64,000 bases of DNA, from contig JAFGQG010000037.1 of the NCBI GenBank assembly GCA_016935765.1, positions 1 through 64,000 on the forward strand. Reading direction: 5' to 3'. The position numbers and the translations under genes are program-made. Origin of the DNA: a bacterium. Its GTDB lineage: Bacteria > UBP14 > UBA6098 > JAFGQG01. Below are positions 54,472 to 62,642 of the stretch, one piece after another (position 1 is the stretch's first letter; each line of letters begins with the position of its first letter). The notes beneath the pieces were generated by a model. That model did not search any database and had not been told where the DNA came from. It saw only the letters and a list, made by a program, of their open reading frames with translations.

Positions 54472-54863
54472 AACTGTACTTCATTTCTCCGGCTGATAAG
54501 GAGTTAATAGATGCCTTTAATTTTTATGAAGTAATGGAAAATTTCCCAATAGACCCGGATGAACGCGTAATTGAGATATTGGACTCCGTGGGTTCCGACC
54601 TCTCGAAGAAGCACCGCGTGGATTTTTATCTTTATTTCCCTTCGATACTATCAGCATTTATAGTTGCTTTTCTGCTTGCTGAAATAGGCTTCGAAGTCGA
54701 TGTTAATCCCTCGGCAGGTAGAAAAACTGAATGGCTTTGCCTGGTCACGATAAACATAGTACCCGAAGAGGAAACCCTTCATCAGATTCGTGAACATTTC
54801 GAGATTATCACTGAAATGCTGGATGGTAATTATGACGGTTGGGAGACGATGGTGATGGATTGA
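54468..54863 (+). CDS. Chimera: ParE-like toxin N-terminus fused in frame to an RraB-like protein
   Basis: The GTG start overlaps the antitoxin stop. Residues 1-22 (MKLYFISPADKELIDAFNFY) read as the first strand and helix of a RelE/ParE-type toxin. From Met23 (ATG 54534) the protein changes: RVIEILDSVGSDLSKKHRVD, FYLYFPS, GFEVDVNPSAGRKTEWLCLV, then EMLDGNYDGWETMVMD. This is the RraB/ribonuclease-E-inhibitor-B pattern (G-x-D-x-x-x-x-R-x-V-x-F-x-x-Y-F, and Y-D-G-W-E). The fusion is in frame, so translation may begin at either start; an independent RraB would be 109 residues. In other bacteria RraB modulates RNase E or acts as an immunity factor. The catalytic part of the toxin is absent. Confidence 0.72.
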   Translation: MKLYFISPADKELIDAFNFYEVMENFPIDPDERVIEILDSVGSDLSKKHRVDFYLYFPSILSAFIVAFLLAEIGFEVDVNPSAGRKTEWLCLVTINIVPEEETLHQIREHFEIITEMLDGNYDGWETMVMD

Positions 54864-55034
54864 AACACAATTTATAACTACCAAATCACTAAACCTCAGT
54901 GTATATAGGAATCACGACTCCTACCTATAATTTAGTCAATCCCATTCTTTTTTTCAGTTAAATTGAATTATAGAATTAGAAAAAATATGTTATTGACATA
55001 AATAATATTATTATTAGTTTAGAATAATAAAGTT

Positions 55035-55915
55035 ATGAATAATCTGTTTGGGAACAATAAACTTATGGATATTATAACAGATATAAAACTTGGAGATTGT
55101 TTGGACGTTCTTAAGGAATATGCTGATGATTCAGTAAATTTAATATTTACTTCTCCGCCTTATGCAGATCAAAGGAAAAGAACTTATGGTGGGATTCACC
55201 CTGATGATTATGTCGAATGGTTTTTACCAAGGTCAAAGGAATTTCTTCGCGTTCTAAAACCAAGGGGCACCTTTGTATTAAATATAAAGGAAAAAGTGAT
55301 TGATGGTGAACGAAGCACTTATGTGATGGAACTGATTTTAGAAATGAGAAAACAGGGATGGCTTTGGACTGAGGAATTTATTTGGCATAAAAAAATTGTT
55401 ACCCTGGGAAATGGCCAAATCGTTTTCGGGATGCATGGGAACGATTGCTGCAATTTAACAAAGGAAAAAAGTTTAATATGTATCAAGAAAAGGTTATGGT
55501 TCCCATGGGTGATTGGGCTAAAACAAGACTTAGAAATTTAAGCGAAACTGACATGAAAAGAGATGAATCCAAAGTGGGAAGCGGGTTTGGTAAAAACATT
55601 TCAAATTGGCTCAACAGAAAGAAAGCTTATCCTACAAATGTCTTACATCTAGCTACCGAATGTAGTAATAAAAACCATAGCGCTGCCTTTCCCGAGGATC
55701 TACCTGAGTGGTTTATAAAGCTCTTTACTAAACCAGGAGACACTGTTCTTGATCCGTTTATGGGGTCAGGTACCACAATATATGTTGCTAATAGAATGTC
55801 AAGAAACTCAATTGGAATCGATATATTACCCGAGTATTATGAGATGGTAAAGAGTGATTTTAGAACAAAGCAATTAGTATTATTCGAGTCGGGAGTTAAT
55901 TATGAATCAACTTAA
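55035..55915 (+). pseudogene. DNA methyltransferase of a type II R-M system, frameshifted in an A-run
   Basis: Two overlapping frames together encode a beta-class N4/N6 amino-methyltransferase. The first part has IKLGDCLDVLKEYADDSVNL, motif IV LIFTSPPYADQRKR and LKPRGTFVLNIKEK. The second part has PEDLPEWFIKLFTKPGDTVL and motif I LDPFMGSGTTIYVANRMSRN. The first frame should read WHKKNCYPGKW but is displaced after the A7 run at 55389-55395. Inserting one A restores a single ORF of about 294 residues. TSPPY is typical of N4-cytosine and related enzymes. The start may be ATG 55035 or, closer to the family length, ATG 55065. If the lesion is real, the adjacent nuclease would lack its protective methylase; a sequencing error at the homopolymer is equally possible. 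The region is markedly AT-rich. Confidence 0.8.
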
Positions 55916-56663
55916 GTTAAATGACGTGGTTAGTTATGTAGAGGAAAACATTTACTATTTTCATCAAAAACGAATTGAGAAATTGGATGAACTTAAACTA
56001 AAAAGAGTTTTATCCAGGAAAAACCCATATTTGTTTAAAGCAAAATATGTTCTCACATCAGAGCAAATAATAAGGGGAGTTGTTGATGCCTACTTATCCT
56101 CTAGTGAAGAAGGTATTTTCGGTGATTGGTTAGAGGGATTAGCACTATTTATTAACAATAAAGTATATAAAGGTTGGAAATCTGGGATTCCTGGTATTGA
56201 TTTAGAATTCGATAAAGACAATGTAAGGTATATAATAAATATAAAATCTGGACCAAATTGGGCTAATAAAAGCCAGAAAGAAAAAATGCTTGCGGAATTT
56301 GCTGAGGCTAAGCGGACATTAGCAACAAGTGGTTCAAACCTAAATGTTGTAGCAGTAAACGGTTGTTGTTATGGAAGAAACAATAATCCACATAAATTTC
56401 CTAAAAAAGGACCAGATTATTTCAAATATTATGGTCAGGTGTTTTGGGAATTCATATCTGGTAATCCACAGTTATATACCGATATTATAGAACCGCTTGG
56501 ACATAAAGCTAAAGAAAGAAATGATATATTTTTGGAATCCTACGCTAAAATGATAAATAAATTCACTAGAGAATTTGCAAATTACTTCTGTGATGATAAT
56601 GGGCAAATAAATTGGCTCAGTCTCGTACAATTTAACTCTGGTAATGAAAAGCCGATTTTATAA
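55902..56663 (+). CDS. Type II restriction endonuclease (PmeII-like)
   Basis: This 253-residue protein overlaps the methyltransferase end by 14 bases. It has a PD-(D/E)xK-like core: GIFGDWLEGLALFINNKVYK, PGIDLEFDKDNVRYIINIKS and GPNWANKSQKEKM. The D...xIK-S-G-P-N-W-x-N pattern is that of PmeII-type restriction enzymes as I recall the family. The C-terminal part includes YYGQVFWEFISGNPQLYTDI. Recognition sequence cannot be read. AT-rich composition suggests the pair was acquired horizontally. Confidence 0.65.
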   Translation: MNQLKLNDVVSYVEENIYYFHQKRIEKLDELKLKRVLSRKNPYLFKAKYVLTSEQIIRGVVDAYLSSSEEGIFGDWLEGLALFINNKVYKGWKSGIPGIDLEFDKDNVRYIINIKSGPNWANKSQKEKMLAEFAEAKRTLATSGSNLNVVAVNGCCYGRNNNPHKFPKKGPDYFKYYGQVFWEFISGNPQLYTDIIEPLGHKAKERNDIFLESYAKMINKFTREFANYFCDDNGQINWLSLVQFNSGNEKPIL

Positions 56664-56705
56664 TAATAAAAAAAACAAAATTCTTACTAGTACCAAAACA
56701 TACAA

Positions 56706-57917
56706 TTAATACATCGGTGGAATGTACGTATCGAAGGCGTCAGGGAAGAGGTACGGCGACATATTCCACATGTGGGTTCCCATCATCGCTTCCTCCATCT
56801 TCTTTTTATACTCCTCACTTCCGGGTTCCGGCTGGCTTGAAGTTTCGGTCGATGGAGTTGCCGCAGCTTCACCCGCCATCTCTTCAGGGATATCGATTTG
56901 AGGCTGGTTCGGTGCACTCCCCTGGTTCAGACTTTGCAAAATGTAAGTTAAAAGGAGGGATGGATTGTAGCCCGTGAAGCTATCCTCGGGACCGTAGATA
57001 TCTGCCCACATACCCTGGGTGCCGTCCGTCATGGAGACAGCGAAACCGATTATGTTGACATCGCTTTCCACATAACTGAAAAGCACTCCTCCAATATCGG
57101 GCTGCTCTGAAATCCTATTGTTACTAATAATATTGAATGATGGGTACAGCATTCTCATCTCGTCAGCAAGGAAGTTGATTATCTGGTCGCTCGAATATGG
57201 GACCTCGAACTGCAGAGGATAGAGGTCTATCGCAGGACTGAGTTGGTTGGCAGGATCCTGCGTTATAGTGGCTCCCGCTTCGCTGAGTGTGACCGTCCAA
57301 TCTGCGGGATAGTACATCGAAAAGCTATTGTCTTCAGCGGTATAAACAGCCATAGTCAAACCCTGGAATTCAATGGTTTCTGCGCTTGTTGATATGTCAG
57401 ATACAGAGCCCTTTCCTACCTTGAAAGTTTCGGCGAAATGTTTGAAATCGCCGCTGAATTGGTTATAGGCAATTTGAGTGGTTCTCATCTGCACCCAGAA
57501 GGCTCTCTTTCCGCTGATGACATAGTAGTCTTCCATCACGAAAGTTATATCAAATAGCAGTTGTTCTTCGGTTATCGTGTAGAGCTTCTTCAAGGCTGGG
57601 GCACCCCCAATGCTGGTCTTGCTCTCCTGGATAACGGTATAACCCGGCAGGTAGATCAGGTCGTTCTCTTCGATGTCCGCGGCTAAGCCGTAAATATCGA
57701 AATCGATCTCCAGGTCAGCGACCATGATTATAAGATCAGCCAGCATCTCGTTCCTTACGCACGAAAAGTAGTATGTAAATGCGACCGTCGAATCGAAATG
57801 CCATTCGGAAGGGAGGTCAACCTGGAAAAAATCCTGTGGTTCCTGGTAAACCTCCGCGAAACATATCGAAACTAAAATGATTAAAATCGCAATCAAAAAC
57901 AAGTGGCTCTTTTTCAT
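56706..57917 (-). CDS. Secreted protein with duplicated PsbP/DUF1795-like domains
   Basis: This 403-residue protein has a signal peptide (LIAILIILVSICFA) and two similar halves. The first opens with FFQVDLPSEWHFDSTVAFTY, the second with FSMYYPADWTVTLSEAGATI. Both share the F-x-x-x-x-P-x-x-W start and F-x-x-x-F spacing of small PsbP/DUF1795-type domains, often lipid- or metal-associated periplasmic modules. The C-terminal tail is rich in Pro/Thr/Glu/Gln (MAGEAAATPSTETSSQPEPG) and ends in aromatic PYLFPDAFDTYIPPMY. The ATG has GGGAGA upstream. The function is unknown. Confidence 0.65.
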   Translation of the reverse strand: MKKSHLFLIAILIILVSICFAEVYQEPQDFFQVDLPSEWHFDSTVAFTYYFSCVRNEMLADLIIMVADLEIDFDIYGLAADIEENDLIYLPGYTVIQESKTSIGGAPALKKLYTITEEQLLFDITFVMEDYYVISGKRAFWVQMRTTQIAYNQFSGDFKHFAETFKVGKGSVSDISTSAETIEFQGLTMAVYTAEDNSFSMYYPADWTVTLSEAGATITQDPANQLSPAIDLYPLQFEVPYSSDQIINFLADEMRMLYPSFNIISNNRISEQPDIGGVLFSYVESDVNIIGFAVSMTDGTQGMWADIYGPEDSFTGYNPSLLLTYILQSLNQGSAPNQPQIDIPEEMAGEAAATPSTETSSQPEPGSEEYKKKMEEAMMGTHMWNMSPYLFPDAFDTYIPPMY

Positions 57918-58026
57918 CTATTCTCCCGCAAATTAGTATTAAAACTGTTCTATAAAATTATTTACGTATTATTTTGTATGTAACTTCTCCTGTGAAGTTG
58001 AATAAACGTTAAAAGCTTACTAATTA

Positions 58027-58569
58027 CTAACCGTTCAGTGTTTCCGTGTCTGGTTTTACTTTCGATTTGAAGAGAAGGAACGAACAAACAAAAATAGTGA
58101 GCAAGCCGGCGGTTGTAAGCCACAAGCCCACATTAGTGAAATTTTCAACCACTCCCCCGAGTATTCCAAAATCACCCAACTTTGCAGATAGGAGTATCAA
58201 TGATGAAGCCCACAAGAATATCGGGAAGAGGGAATTTATTATCAGGTTATCCCTGACGCGTTTGAATTTGTCTGTTTTGGATTTGAGTGTCACCATCCTG
58301 ATTAATGATAATAAAGCACCGATGACAGGAAACGAAAAATTGATAATTATGGTCATGAATATGAACGACATATCGTCAGTCAAAGACGCAAAGTCCTTAA
58401 GGGTGCCGGAAGCAACTATTCTGAAAAGCCTCCATCCGCTAATAGGTATCGCTTGTCCCATGAATGATACGCTTCCATAGGGTAAGAAAAATGCCAGAAA
58501 CACAGCAATACAAGCCACAATAATAATTATCCTGACAATATTATTTACGTACTTGATCTTATTAATCAT
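58027..58569 (-). CDS. Four-helix membrane protein of unknown function
   Basis: This 180-residue protein has hydrophobic segments at about residues 10-30 (IVRIIIIVACIAVFLAFFLP), 68-88 (FIFMTIIINFSFPVIGALL), 107-127 (IINSLFPIFLWASSLILLSA) and 143-168 (LWLTTAGLLTIFVCSFLLF). No family is recognised. It has GGAG eight bases before the ATG and a perfect consensus promoter just upstream. It lies on the minus strand between two secreted proteins. Confidence 0.65.
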   Translation of the reverse strand: MINKIKYVNNIVRIIIIVACIAVFLAFFLPYGSVSFMGQAIPISGWRLFRIVASGTLKDFASLTDDMSFIFMTIIINFSFPVIGALLSLIRMVTLKSKTDKFKRVRDNLIINSLFPIFLWASSLILLSAKLGDFGILGGVVENFTNVGLWLTTAGLLTIFVCSFLLFKSKVKPDTETLNG

Positions 58570-58598
58570 TACATTTCTCCTTGAATAAAATATTATTT

Positions 58599-58627
58599 AT
58601 TATAGCAAGAATAATTAAAAATGTCAA
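58599..58627 (-). promoter_or_regulatory. Perfect consensus sigma-70 promoter for the 58569 gene
   Basis: On the minus strand TTGACA (58622-58627), 17 bases, TATAAT (58599-58604), about 30 bases before the ATG. Confidence 0.75.
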
Positions 58628-58669
58628 GTTAATTCAGCCTTTCAAACCTGTCGAATATTTGGTTAATAG

Positions 58670-60376
58670 TTATTTCAAATACATTACCCTGATCGATGTT
58701 TCCATATTATTCGCTTCTACTCTTACAAGGTAGATGCCGGAGGGCGCGGATTCACCAGGAGTCCACTGCTTTTCTCCCTCGTCAAGTGTTTCAATCAATT
58801 TGCCTTTAAGGTTATATATACTCAGCCTTCCACTTTGTGGAGAGTTGATGTAACATGTACTGTTAAAGGGGTTAGGATAGGCGTAGGTTTTATAGTCTGT
58901 AGGAACGCTATTATTATCCGTTTCAGAGTAGCCAAGTTCCCTGTATGAAGTAAACACGACCAGGACCGGATGGTTAAAATCCTGCTGTGATTCTCCGCTT
59001 GTGAAAAATATATAGCCATCCCCGGTATTCAATTCCTCTTTGAGAATTATTCCTTTATTGACTAAAGATGGCAGATTCCATGCTCTTACAATTGAAGTTA
59101 CGTCCCAGGAGTACCATTCCTGTTCAGGGGTATAATCATTGAACGTTTGAATATCGGTATAATCGATATCCCTATCTAACGGTACTCCATCGACGCCGGC
59201 AATAGCCCAGGGGTTGATATCATATTTGGAATGGGTCCAGCATGCGAGGTTATCTCCGACGGATTGAGTGGCTCCCAGGTAAGTTGTGCTGTTTCCATCC
59301 TCGAAATCCCCTTCGTTCCAGTACCTGTTCACCTTGTAAGTACTGAGGGGTTTATCACCATACACTCCCCATGTGTTTCCGAAATAATAGAGGAAAATCT
59401 TTGCTGAGTCGATCTCTACGAGAGTAGTATCGAAGTTGTCTATTTCCCATTGCAGCAGTATAGCGCCATGACCGGTTCCTTCATCGTTCGAAGCAATCAA
59501 GCAATCTTCGCCGCCTGCGTTATTCAGGGGATGGTAGCTGAGCAAATGCGTGTCTTTGGTATCCTGATAACCGCAGTTATAGTGGCTTCTCTGGTACACG
59601 TAATCCATGTTCACATCTATCGCCCAGGCTCTTTGCATCTGGAGAGCAGTGAGAGCAGCGCAATTTTCTATCCCCCCGGGGTAGTAGTCCCAGTGGTTAT
59701 CATAAGTCCATGGGATCAGGGCTTTCGCAGCTATATAACTTAAGTAACCGGTTGCCATTACCGTGGAATATGTCGCCTGGAGACCAGTTGTACCTAAAGT
59801 TAGCATATCTTCGGTCACGTTGGAATCGCCGTACAATTCATATACTTCGATTATTGTTTCGATAGGCCAGTACCAGCTGAATGAACTGATCGATTTTTCG
59901 TAAGCAACAATTATATCCAGGGAGCCCTCGATGATTTCCTCGGTAGTTGCGTCCTGGGTCATTCCTTCATCCAAAGCTGTATGCTCACCAGTGCCTCCGT
60001 GCCATATCCTATCCGAGTAGATGTGAGAGAGAACACCGAGGCAAAATGCCAGCTCCCTTTTTGCCTGATTGGTGGTCATATCTGGATACTTTTCTGCAAG
60101 ATGCTCTATGTATATATTCCCGAACCTCATGCTATGCGCATGCCAGGAGATTGTATCATTTATCACCACTAACGCCCAATCAGGGAAGGTTGACCCTGAA
60201 TAAATTTCCCCCCTGTATGTATCGACGAATGTATATAAATCGGGGAAAATCCCTTCATCCAGGTACTGTCTCGTTAATTGTATGATTTCCATGTGTGTTC
60301 TGGGAGCCCAGGCAAGAATACTGGTAACGGTCACCAATAAGATCAGGAGCGAAAAAAATATCGTATTTTTGTTCAT
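58670..60376 (-). CDS. Secreted zinc phospholipase-C-like/DNRLRE protein with type IX-like sorting domain
   Basis: This 568-residue protein starts with a signal peptide (ILLVTVTSILA). The mature N-terminus begins WAPRTHMEII, as in zinc-dependent phospholipase C domains, and continues with GSTFPDWALV, WHAHSMRFGN and GVLSHIYSDRIWHGG, supplying the Trp/His/Asp zinc ligands. Residues about 275-470 form a DNRLRE-like adhesive beta-domain (LLQWEIDNFDTTLVEIDSAK, WYSWDVTSIVRAWNL). The last 80 residues are a type IX-like sorting domain (YAYPNPFNSTCYINSPQSG, LSIYNLKGKLIETL, GIYLVRVEANN). AGGAGGT precedes the ATG. It probably acts as an exported phospholipase-like enzyme or a hydrolase-like adhesin anchored at the cell surface. 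Confidence 0.85.
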   Translation of the reverse strand: MNKNTIFFSLLILLVTVTSILAWAPRTHMEIIQLTRQYLDEGIFPDLYTFVDTYRGEIYSGSTFPDWALVVINDTISWHAHSMRFGNIYIEHLAEKYPDMTTNQAKRELAFCLGVLSHIYSDRIWHGGTGEHTALDEGMTQDATTEEIIEGSLDIIVAYEKSISSFSWYWPIETIIEVYELYGDSNVTEDMLTLGTTGLQATYSTVMATGYLSYIAAKALIPWTYDNHWDYYPGGIENCAALTALQMQRAWAIDVNMDYVYQRSHYNCGYQDTKDTHLLSYHPLNNAGGEDCLIASNDEGTGHGAILLQWEIDNFDTTLVEIDSAKIFLYYFGNTWGVYGDKPLSTYKVNRYWNEGDFEDGNSTTYLGATQSVGDNLACWTHSKYDINPWAIAGVDGVPLDRDIDYTDIQTFNDYTPEQEWYSWDVTSIVRAWNLPSLVNKGIILKEELNTGDGYIFFTSGESQQDFNHPVLVVFTSYRELGYSETDNNSVPTDYKTYAYPNPFNSTCYINSPQSGRLSIYNLKGKLIETLDEGEKQWTPGESAPSGIYLVRVEANNMETSIRVMYLK

Positions 60377-60672
60377 TCAATACCTCCTGAAATGAAAATA
60401 TATATTGCCAACTTATTTATACAAATAAAAAATACTGAAAATTTCAGTGGAATCAAGTTATTTTTGCTGCCATATTATAAAGTTGTCATAATCAACTATA
60501 TTTCGAATGGAACTTCCGGTTTAATTTGAATTCGGTGTTCTCCCATCAAGAATGCGACTGGTGTTGTTGAGTTAGAACTAATCAATAGATACGATGTCTG
60601 AATCTTATAAAAGCTTTATTGGGTTTAAACCAGGCGGAACCTTGCTCGGTCTTCTGCCGGTTTGCAACCACT
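60377..60672. other. Intergenic spacer
   Basis: No gene is supported. Contains the GC-rich segment GGCGGAACCTTGCTCGGTC near 60636-60650, which may belong to an extragenic repeat. Confidence 0.35.
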
Positions 60673-61071
60673 TCAAACTTTGATATCTTCAACTTTCCGA
60701 AGCCCTTCCCTTGATAAACGCACTTGGTTCGTTTCCTCGTCATATTCAATGAGATTGTTCTTCTGAAGTGCTCTTAACACATCCCGTCTGAAATAGCTCA
60801 AATGTCTGTGTCTTGTCCATTCGAACAGCGAAAAATCAAGCACCGAATTAGGGTATTGCGAATAAAGGAGCAGGAGAACTTTATCTTCATAAGGAATATT
60901 TTTCTTGAGTTTTTGGGTTGTTCCCTTCCCCATTTTTATATTGATATAATATTCTTCTTCAAGGAGAATGTCCAACGCGCGGTTAAAAGCTGCAGGCTGC
61001 ATACTATCGGGTACTTCCGATGCAATTTTCGCCGCTTTCTTGAAAATATTTTTAAGGTCGCTATTTACCAT
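60673..61071 (-). CDS. Small cytoplasmic winged-helix-like protein, unknown function
   Basis: This 132-residue protein starts MVNSDLKNIFKKAAKIASEV. It has helical segments and a C-terminal stretch resembling a winged helix (VLRALQKNNLIEYDEETNQV, RLSREGLRKVEDI), suggesting a nucleic-acid-binding or accessory role. It begins 24 bases downstream of the AlbA_2-type gene on the same strand, so the two likely form an operon. No specific family is recognised. Confidence 0.6.
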   Translation of the reverse strand: MVNSDLKNIFKKAAKIASEVPDSMQPAAFNRALDILLEEEYYINIKMGKGTTQKLKKNIPYEDKVLLLLYSQYPNSVLDFSLFEWTRHRHLSYFRRDVLRALQKNNLIEYDEETNQVRLSREGLRKVEDIKV

Positions 61072-61095
61072 TCCGGGCTTTATCTATGATTTGTT

Positions 61096-62454
61096 TCACG
61101 CGTAGTGTTTTCCCGCGGTGCTCTTGGACAATCCCTGTATCACATTACTTAACCCATAAAGGTTTTCAGGAGCCATTCCCAGCGAAAAACCGAGAGCTTC
61201 GAAAACAATGCCAAGAAGACTATAAAGTGAATCCTGTTCAGCATTGATTTGAATGAGGTTTCCATCTCTGAAGGGTGGTATTTCTATCCTTTCCTTTTGA
61301 CAGGTGGGATAACCCCATTTTTCAACAAGATTCAGGTATTCCGCATCATCGAAAAAAACCAGGGCTCCTCTCAAGTCAGTGAATCTCAAGCGAACGTTCA
61401 ATCCCTTCGAAAAGTTATGATTATGCAGCAGTGTGCAGTATTGATGGAATACAGTTGCAAAAACCATGAAGAATTTAAATCCGTTGATTATTCTCAATAC
61501 TTTAGCGTCCTCCTCGGACATCCTGTCCAGGAAAACCTTGTAAAGCTCAGATTCCTGGAATATATCGGGTATGAATACAAACGGGAATATGGTTGGCAGC
61601 TTGGGAATAGGAATGACCACTTTAGCGTTGCCGTTCTCGAACAATTCGAGAGTAAGCCCCGTATAATCAGAGGCTTTATCATCTTGCTGAACGTGCCTGA
61701 TGACGTATGAATTTACTGAAGTAAATATATTCTGAAAAACTATGTCATTTTTACCGGGATCGGTCACATAATCGGGCGCTTGAGAAAATGCTTCTTTCAA
61801 ATCATCGAAAAATTTAGCAGAGTGATAATCCCTGTACTTCTGTTTATCGAAAGGCAGCACATAGAAATACATCTCCATGAAACCGAGCTGTTCTTCCTTT
61901 TTAAGGCTTACGATACTGAACGGGTTATTTGAAAAGGCCTCGATCCTTTCTTTGAGATCATACGACCTTTCGATCAATTTCTGGACGGTATCGCGCTCCG
62001 TCTCCTCAACAGGCTCTGATTGATTCCCTGCTCTCCTGAATATTTTCCCTTCCTTCGTTAGATAGGGAGCGTCAGAACCCTCTTCCACATAAACCACCAT
62101 GACAGCTTTATTGTTATCGACCCATACCAGTTTCATATCGAAAAATGGAACCGGTCTCAACTGGTCTCTTATTATCTCTTCCAATTTTTCTTTAGGATTG
62201 TCGATACTCAAGAGGTCAAAACCCTCGATCGTCTCAGCATGGGTTTGCTCATTGGTAGTGACTCCAATAATGTACCAACCTCCATAACTGTTAGCGAAGG
62301 ATGCAATAGACCGGGCGATCTCCTTTTCAGATTCGGGGTATACATTAACAAACTGAATGTACCAACCCTCTACCACTTCATCTTCGATCAATTTCTGAAG
62401 ATCATCTTTATCAAGCTCATTGATGTCCTTATTGAAAGGATTGAATTTAACCAT
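61096..62454 (-). CDS. AlbA_2/Schlafen-type putative DNA-binding protein
   Basis: In this 452-residue protein, residues about 10-170 match the AlbA_2 (divergent AAA_4/Schlafen-like) domain: EKEIARSIASFANSYGGWYI, IGVTTNEQTHAETIEG, RPVPFFDMKLVWVD, and MVVYVEEGSDAPYLTKEGKI followed by FRRAGNQSEPV. These proteins are often annotated as ATP- or DNA-binding regulators. The remaining 280 residues are not recognised. The ATG has AAGGAAGG. A strong promoter lies 50-80 bases upstream. The downstream 132-residue gene is probably co-expressed, so the pair could be a regulatory or defence unit, but nothing here proves it. Confidence 0.75.
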   Translation of the reverse strand: MVKFNPFNKDINELDKDDLQKLIEDEVVEGWYIQFVNVYPESEKEIARSIASFANSYGGWYIIGVTTNEQTHAETIEGFDLLSIDNPKEKLEEIIRDQLRPVPFFDMKLVWVDNNKAVMVVYVEEGSDAPYLTKEGKIFRRAGNQSEPVEETERDTVQKLIERSYDLKERIEAFSNNPFSIVSLKKEEQLGFMEMYFYVLPFDKQKYRDYHSAKFFDDLKEAFSQAPDYVTDPGKNDIVFQNIFTSVNSYVIRHVQQDDKASDYTGLTLELFENGNAKVVIPIPKLPTIFPFVFIPDIFQESELYKVFLDRMSEEDAKVLRIINGFKFFMVFATVFHQYCTLLHNHNFSKGLNVRLRFTDLRGALVFFDDAEYLNLVEKWGYPTCQKERIEIPPFRDGNLIQINAEQDSLYSLLGIVFEALGFSLGMAPENLYGLSNVIQGLSKSTAGKHYA

Positions 62455-62503
62455 ATAAAAAGCCTTCCTTAAATTGCAAACTTTCCGCTTAGTATTGAAA
62501 AAT

Positions 62504-62532
62504 AATATACACTAAATCTGGTAATTTGTCAA
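62504..62532 (-). promoter_or_regulatory. Sigma-70 promoter for the AlbA_2 operon
   Basis: On the minus strand TTGACA (62527-62532), 17 bases, TATATT (62504-62509), followed by about 45 bases of leader. Confidence 0.65.
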
Positions 62533-62642
62533 GTATTATAAAGGTGGGAGAAAAAAAATACAAATATTCTTTGCGTAAGTTTTATATAGATATATATTTT
62601 GAAATTAAAAATAATGGTGCAACAGCAAAAATTAAGAAAACG

